Source: Anaspis maculata (lineage: Eukaryota > Arthropoda > Insecta > Coleoptera > Scraptiidae). From it: a stretch of DNA of 64,000 bases. Made by a program: the position numbers and the translations under genes. The notes under the pieces are model-generated. The model searched no databases, was not told the origin of the DNA, and saw nothing but the letters and a program-made list of their open reading frames with translations. Shown here piece after piece: positions 59,501 through 64,000 of this stretch (positions are counted from its first letter, which is position 1; every line of letters starts with the position of its first letter). The stretch spans positions 2,108,001 to 2,172,000 of the forward strand of contig OX421968.1 of the NCBI GenBank assembly GCA_949128115.1. Direction: 5' to 3'.

Positions 59501-61572
59501 GCCAGAAAGAGACGTTCAATTTAGGAAACCTGTATTGGTTGTCGCCACCAAATGGGACCAATAACTTGTTTGTGCATGGACGATTTCAGTCCTGTCAGCT
59601 GCCTTGGTTAGCTCAACTTCCCCTTATCCATCCCATGGAAGGAAATATCGAAGAACTTGAGATAAACAATGCAAAAATTCACGAATCAAAGTTTGGCATT
59701 AGAAGTCTTAACAATGATAACAATAAAAATTCTGGGAATTCATCCGAATAACTAACGCGGAAAACAGAACTGGAATCGCCCAAGCTACATAAAAATTATT
59801 GGCCTTCAAAGTTGAACGACTTTTTAGATGGCGACAACTAATTCATGCAGCAGTTCAGTTGCAGACTGGTAGATGTTGCGTCATGTAACTTGGAACTTGA
59901 ACAAAATTATTCAACAGTTCTGCATAAAATTTGTTGTTGTTATTGATTGGAAAAACGCTTGCTAGGTTCATTTTCAAAAATAAGCCGTTTTTTTTTAATG
60001 TTATACAGGCAACCCTTTGACCCCGAGCCACCTTTGGTATTACTGTAACTGTATTCAGAAATCTACCATTGAAAATATTAAACAATAAAATAACCAAACT
60101 AGCGGTGGCTTGGGGTCGATAGTAATAGATTATGAAAAACTGGTTTATTGTTTGTTGAAATGTACTTGTTCAATCAAGCGGCGACTTTTCCGGAAAAAAT
60201 TTCATACAGGACTTTTGGAAATATTGAGGCAGTGGCAGTGTTCAATTTGTTTTGAGTGGAAAATAGATAAAAATGGTTTACCGGCGGTGTTTTGGCCGCC
60301 AAATCGCGATTCAAACGTTCAGTAAAGCCTTGCAGATTCGAATTGCCTCCTGTTACGACGACGCTGCCGTACATGGCGGGTCTGATGTCGATGTCGCACA
60401 TTCCAACGCTGGTCGTCACCAAAGGTCCGACCCCGAGGGTGGGCTGGATCCCGGCTTTGGCGCCGGCGACGGCCACGGGATTAAAAAGCGGCTCTGGAAT
60501 CTTGAACCTCTCCACACCGAAATCTTTGTGAAACCCGTTTGGGAATTCGTAATGGATCGCCGGCATGGTCTTGACTATCTCTTCATCATACAAATTGTCA
60601 GCAACTTGTAAAACCGACGCCTGGAAGTCTTGCATCACTTGCTGAAATGATAAAAAGGCGTCAGTGATTGCAAATTTGCATTGAACAAAAAGTGAAACTG
60701 ATGTGGGTCTTACTCTGATCATGTAATTGTGCCAGGAATCGGTGAGCTTGGCTTGAAAAATTCTGCGTTTGAAATTGGGCGCTTCCTCTGATTTAGTGAT
60801 CTCTTTCGATGCCACCATACAAGGGGGAACGACTTCGATTCCTTTTTCTGCTAGGTAGTTCCGGCACTGGGTGCTCAAATAATCACCGCCGGCCGGAGAT
60901 TTCACCACGGCCTGTGTCAAAACGAAACTGAAACAGTAGTGACAAGACAACAGATTTAGGAAATTGTCGAGAGTGATGAAGCAAGTCTGACTGACCCATC
61001 GTGAACGGGAACTGCAGACGTATGAGTAGCCCCACTATCGACGACAAGGCAAGTAGGCCTGCCATTGGCAAAGGCAGCGAGGGTGGCATTTTTGGCTAGG
61101 TAAAGAGCAGGAACATTGTATTTTTCAAACATCAGCTCTGTGATCTGCTCCCTCTTTGGCGGAGTGATCCAGGGTGGTTCGGTGACGAGCAGCGGATGGT
61201 CGTTTGGTATTGCACGCAGAGCATTAATGTAAATATAATCCAAGTAATTCTCGAATATGTCCCAGTTGTCCACCATTCCGTCTTTGAGGAAAGTCGTCAT
61301 TTCCATTTCAGATCTGCGAACATTGATGGCAGTCACCCCGATGTTGTAGCGCTTCTGCGAGACATCATCCTGCGAGTCCAGCCACAGGCCGATGGTTGAG
61401 GGGATGTCCAATTTGGGACTGTCTTCCCCTCCGAAACCGGCCCTGGTCGAATTATGTCCGATATCGAAGACCAGGGCGCCGACTTCATCTAGAATTTAGG
61501 TTATGTTTACCAAACAAACAAACAAAAGATGCCTCGAAAAATGATACCTCCACCATAAACGGCGCCGCTCAT
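53506..61572 (-). CDS. Bap55: Actin-related BAP55 / actin-like protein 6 (5 coding exons, 419 aa)
   Basis: Minus-strand coding exons, in order: 61572-61548, 61488-60996, 60927-60714, 60641-60282 and 53673-53506. They total 1260 nt and every junction restores frame. The start reads [19 protein letters not shown], typical of ACTL6/BAP55. Actin-fold motifs are present: phosphate-loop 1 [11 protein letters not shown] (16-26), phosphate-loop 2 DSGATHT (159-165), adenosine-side VTGGNSN (340-346), and the family-specific HYEFPNG (274-280) and [15 protein letters not shown] (384-398). Vertebrate ACTL6A is 429 aa. In this family the protein pairs with actin on the HSA helix of Brahma/BRG1-, INO80- and Domino/p400-type remodelers in the nucleus. 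Introns 1-3 are 59, 68 and 72 bp, while intron 4 is 6608 bp and full of palindromic transposon remnants. The gene is convergent with CLN3. Exon 5 belongs here because its phase fits and it supplies the conserved C-terminus. The call is very secure. Confidence 0.96.
54079..54586 (-). mobile_element. Mariner-type element, internal deletion derivative
   Basis: The inner terminal repeats AAAGGTTTTCCAATAAGTAT and GTCCCAACTTTCAAA at the left are mirrored by TTTGAAAGTTGGGACATACT and TATTGGAAAACCCTTTA at the right. Only the 3' part of the transposase frame remains. Confidence 0.75.
54240..54520 (-). pseudogene. Mariner-type transposase C-terminal remnant
   Basis: The minus strand reads [20 protein letters not shown] then [19 protein letters not shown], a stop, then [20 protein letters not shown]. 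This is the [17 protein letters not shown] motif and the C-terminal helix of insect mariner-type DDE transposases. The N-terminal two thirds are missing and one in-frame stop is present. Confidence 0.8.
54791..55103. repeat. Diverged copy of the 57.73-kb repeat segment
   Basis: CACAAAGCTGAATTTTTGTA and CTGAGCAACATATAGTCAGG (55020-55080) parallel CTCAAAGCTGAATTTCTGGC and CAGAACAACATATCAAGGTA (57760-57815), and inverted GATATGTTGCTCAGAATGG near 58493. Confidence 0.5.
55104..57274. mobile_element. 2.17-kb palindrome with ~1-kb arms in BAP55 intron 4
   Basis: TCCCGTGGGCTCTTTCGTGA is mirrored by TACGAAGGAGCCCACGGAAT near 57274. The arms share ATACCGAAATGTTTTGGTGC, GACGGCCATTTTGA-type words and GTGATTTTTACGAT, and meet around 56185. 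Several short frames appear twice in opposite directions because of the symmetry. There is no transposase. Confidence 0.8.
57290..58560. repeat. Three-copy repeat block: two direct, one inverted
   Basis: The unit GTTCGCGTCATGGATTTTGG ... TGCATCGAAAAGGT ... GGCAGATATCTTGCAAGTGG occurs at about 57315-57665 and 57832-58160 in direct orientation and at about 58160-58480 inverted. Copies 2 and 3 form a hairpin around 58160. It is in BAP55 intron 4. Confidence 0.7.
58745..58954 (+). other. Short open frame interrupted by a palindromic insertion
   Basis: The frame starts [20 protein letters not shown] and runs about 52 codons before it enters the 184-bp palindrome at 58902, so its last 18 codons are repeat-derived. 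I recognise no family. A coding exon or gene fragment is possible but not shown. Confidence 0.15.
58902..59085. mobile_element. 184-bp palindrome (GGGCCGCTATTCTTGAATCG ends)
   Basis: The left end CAGGGCCGCTATTCTTGAAT is mirrored by ATTCAAGAATAGCGGCCCAG. The arms include GAAAAGTCCCCGGGAGT and TGTAGCGAAAGTTGCCT and close on an AAACCACGATTTTAGG loop region. A damaged copy lies at 7720-7836. Confidence 0.8.
59332..59751 (+). other. Unexplained 139-codon open frame inside BAP55 intron 4
   Basis: This uninterrupted frame runs antisense to BAP55 in a stretch free of obvious palindromes. It has a mixed amino-acid composition, a tryptophan/proline-rich middle ([23 protein letters not shown]) and a polar tail ([12 protein letters not shown]). 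I recognise no family. It could be a diverged host exon or a degraded transposon frame, or it could be chance. The octamer TGACGTCA (a CRE half-palindrome) falls at 59490-59497. Confidence 0.2.
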
Positions 61573-63164
61573 GACGACTTTTTCAATTGTGAGGAAGAAA
61601 GGGCATCACCTTAATTCATTCTCGGCCGTTGGCTTCTCTATTTCGGAAGAAACGGTCCCAAATCAAATCCCTCTTTCCACCACCGGGGGTTTGGTGTTTA
61701 CTGTTTATAAAGCAAACGCAAACATGGCGCTCCTGTGCTCCTGATCCTGTCAAAGATCTATACGTCAAATGTCAAACCAATGTTGCCAACTGCCTAAGAA
61801 AAATGACAGTTGTACGTAAACATAGCAAATGGGATAGCAGGATAGCAGTGAAAATTTGGAAATGGAAACTGGAATTATCGAATTTCCCATCAGGAAAATG
61901 GGGATTGGTAAGCGATGCGGCAACAATAAATGTTGATCGGGCGAACGTGCCTGCTATTGTTACGTTTGCCTTGATAAAACTCAGAATTAAAACATCTATG
62001 TTGGAAGAAGGGTCTCGGAAGCAGTTCCTCCCAAAATAAGAAGCCAGCGGTCAAGAAGGAAAGCTGTTTCCTTTGAAAAAAATCGTCATCAGCGACCCTG
62101 TTTGTGATGAAGGTAGTTTCCAGGCACTTTCATTCCTGTGGTGAAGATAACCTAAATATTCCAGGTGGAGCAGTCGACGGCAGCGCAAGGTCTTCCTTCT
62201 TTGATATCACGCAGAGCCAGCTTCAGAAGGCAGGACAGTGAACAGTTTCGAATTGGAACCATCATCAACCCACGTGGCTGAACTCTGAGGACGATGCCGG
62301 AGTAACCAAATCGGAGTGACAAATGATTACCGCTGCGCTGCCATCAACATCTGCAGTTCTGAACTAGAAATGACGGCTTTTCTCCTAGTCCTCATGGTGG
62401 AGAACTGAATCATGTTCAGAAATCAATCAGACTCGGCTCACAGTTACGTTATTGCTTGGTCTGTGTTCAATATCAAATAACTGCTGCTCACTCATCACAG
62501 AGTCGTAAGTAGGTACTGGGCCACCGGATCAAACAAATCTTGATGAAATGAATAGAATTAGACGTTTTAGTTTACTAACTAGTATATTTTCAAATGTAAA
62601 TATAACTGTGTCAATAGTGAAAGATATGAGGAAACTTTGCATTTTTTATTTGAAGCCTATCCCGTTGACATAACCATTAAATGGGGACTGTAAAAATCGA
62701 GCTTTGATGCTTTGTTAGCCGTGATAATAGTGATTATTTGTAGTTGAAAACTAGTTGAATAAAGCCTGTGAGTGAAGTAAATAGCTACCTAATACCTTGG
62801 CTGGCAAATATTTTTTTGTCGGATGTCAGATAGCGGATAGGCAACCAAAAATACGCGGTGCCAAGAGCATCGGCACCTCGTCGCTCTCCTGTTATCCTAA
62901 TGAGAAGTGCACATTCGCCAACAACTTTTGGACCATTTCGGGCATATGTGCCAGTGGTGTTATGAGTTGGAAGAGGTGAAAGTAAAAACCGCAAGCTGTG
63001 TCGGGCGAAGAAAACGGCTTGGAACAGCCTCTGGGTCATTAGGGGAGCAGAAGCTTCAGAGAGAGTGCTGATGCTCTGGCAGGGCAGCCAACGCAACAGA
63101 GATGTTTGAAGTGACAGTTGACAGTTCACCGTTGACGTTTTGATCTGACACTGACGTTTCGGAA
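61573..63164. other. Intergenic region upstream of BAP55
   Basis: The BAP55 promoter and 5'UTR should begin here; no TATA box is obvious and the immediate upstream 100 bases are moderately GC-rich. Plus-strand frames at 61629-62039 and a minus frame at 62785-63171 have no recognised homology. An AATAAA lies at about 62757. Confidence 0.4.
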
Positions 63165-63543
63165 ATGACACGAAGTATTTTGAGGTTAGTTAGACCAAGA
63201 CGAGTGAATTTTTATAATGAATTGATTATATTTGAACTATTCTAGGGAACTAAGCTCTACGGTGGACACAATGCCGGCGCCCCATGGCCTGGAGGTACGT
63301 TGCAAATGGATTGTCTTCACTTTGCGGTGACAAAACATTCAACCGCAAGGGAAGACGAAGTTTTTGCGTAATGCTTTGTGATTCTAGGTGGCCTTTCCCG
63401 ATCCAATCACACCGACAAACCTGCAAAGCCCTAACCGTACGCAACAGAACCGTACGCAACAGACTCTGGCGTTAAGCTTCGTCCCGGCGAACCAGCTTCT
63501 GGATCAGACTGATTGGCTTCAGTGTCCCCTAGGAAACACTTGA
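63165..63543 (+). CDS. Possible small spliced gene, unidentified (3 exons, ~74 codons)
   Basis: Three segments join in frame with good splice signals: 63165-63184 (ATG to AG|GTTAGT), 63246-63294 (TTCTAG| to GGAG|GTACGT) and 63388-63543 (ATTCTAG| to TGA). The joined frame begins MTRSILRELSSTVDTMPAP. That N-terminus looks like a real conserved small protein, possibly mitochondrial, but I cannot name the family. The third exon, with a duplicated NRTQQ word, looks less protein-like and may be wrong, or the gene may be decayed. The local base composition is more GC-rich than the repeat-filled left side, as expected near genes. It lies upstream of BAP55 on the opposite strand, 1.6 kb from its start codon. 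Confidence 0.3.
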
Positions 63544-64000
63544 TCTGGCAAGGATGTACAAATCAAAACGCGAAGAGCCCTGTCTACCTGCATGTGCACA
63601 TCTACGGGGCAAGGACTTACGTATAACAACTTGGAGCTTGTTCCTGAGAAACTGCTGTAAAACCGAGGAACGCTTCAACAACCCGGCCCGTAGCCTTGAC
63701 CAGGACCCCTCCCGTCCTGTCGTGCCGGTCAAGTTCTGCTGCACGCCGATACTGGACCCTTGAATGCTAGCGTCGCTGCTGCCACACGCCGATGATGGTA
63801 TGGTATCGAAGTTGGCTTTCCAAGCCGTCGACTTCAGCCACACAACTATGTGCTTTAACGCTGTTCTCACAGGTGGGTTGATTACTACTGGACACAGTCT
63901 AGTTCTAGATGCATGCAATTAGCCACGTAGCTCGTGTGCTGGCTTGCCTGGTCTTTGTAACGGGAATTTATGAGATGCAAAAAAACCTTTGAATTTTTAT
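63544..64000. other. GC-richer right edge without an assigned gene
   Basis: Overlapping frames on both strands (plus 63554-63763, minus 63529-63918) suggest coding-like composition, but I recognise no domain. It may be the 3' part or an intron of the possible gene at 63165, or a decayed gene. Confidence 0.3.

Larger units (their letters stand above)
53674..60281 (-). other. BAP55 intron 4, packed with repeats
   Basis: This 6.6-kb intron separates the penultimate and last coding exons. From low to high coordinate it holds a nested inverted-repeat transposon (53902-54790), unclassified repeat sequence related to the 57.7-kb repeat, a 2.17-kb palindrome (55104-57274), a three-copy repeat block (57290-58560), an unexplained short open frame (58745-58954), a 184-bp palindrome (58902-59085) and an unexplained 139-codon frame (59332-59751). 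The donor reads CCG|GTAAAC and the acceptor TTTACAG|AGT. Confidence 0.9.

Noticed and set aside
62785..63171. 128-codon minus-strand frame
   Set aside because: No homology is recognisable, it overlaps the start of the possible plus-strand gene, and its composition could explain it as chance in a GC-richer region.

Overview
This is AT-rich animal nuclear DNA with spliced genes and a very dense load of DNA-transposon debris. An insect is most likely. The reasons are the TACAGGGTG-ended mariner-type palindromes, a piggyBac-type transposase relic, GTCY microsatellite modules of the Helentron/DINE kind, and the two identified genes, which read as insect-like orthologues. A hemipteran is a guess from repeat character only. 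There is no bacterial operon structure, CRISPR array or rRNA.

Only two host genes can be identified with confidence, both at the right end and arranged tail to tail. The first is CLN3/battenin (plus strand, 48664-52924). It has six coding exons whose phases all close, giving a 403-residue lysosomal/endosomal membrane protein. The second is the actin-related protein BAP55/ACTL6 (minus strand, 53506-61572), a subunit of BAF/SWI-SNF, INO80 and NuA4-type chromatin complexes. It has five coding exons giving 419 residues. Its first three introns are 59-72 bp, while the fourth is 6.6 kb and filled with palindromic repeats. A possible small three-exon gene (63165-63543) and a few unexplained open frames are reported at low confidence.

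The left three quarters (1-48 kb) contain no gene I can recognise. They hold: the 3'-part of a LINE reverse transcriptase frame at the left edge; three copies of a foldback-like element with a GC-rich ~262-bp tandem core (6, 2 and 4 monomers), ended by GCGCATTTTC and carrying GTCC microsatellites; a 5.2-kb long-TIR mariner-type element with a broken transposase, itself invaded by a TTAA-flanked piggyBac relic and by a further ~0.9-kb inverted-repeat element; a hAT-type MITE with an intact 8-bp target duplication; and about twenty palindromes of 0.13-1.15 kb, most with TA-flanked mariner-like ends. One 0.7-kb palindrome (27503-28203) has nearly identical arms and looks recent. tRNA-derived SINE-like sequences lie at 42.73 kb and 19.1 kb.

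The window therefore does not show a new gene system. Its most unusual content is repeat architecture: variable-copy minisatellite cores inside GTCY elements, readable nested insertion histories, and perfect or near-perfect inverted repeats, several inside transcribed introns. All coordinates were worked out by eye. Repeat boundaries may be off by a few bases, and splice sites were chosen by reading frame and homology.
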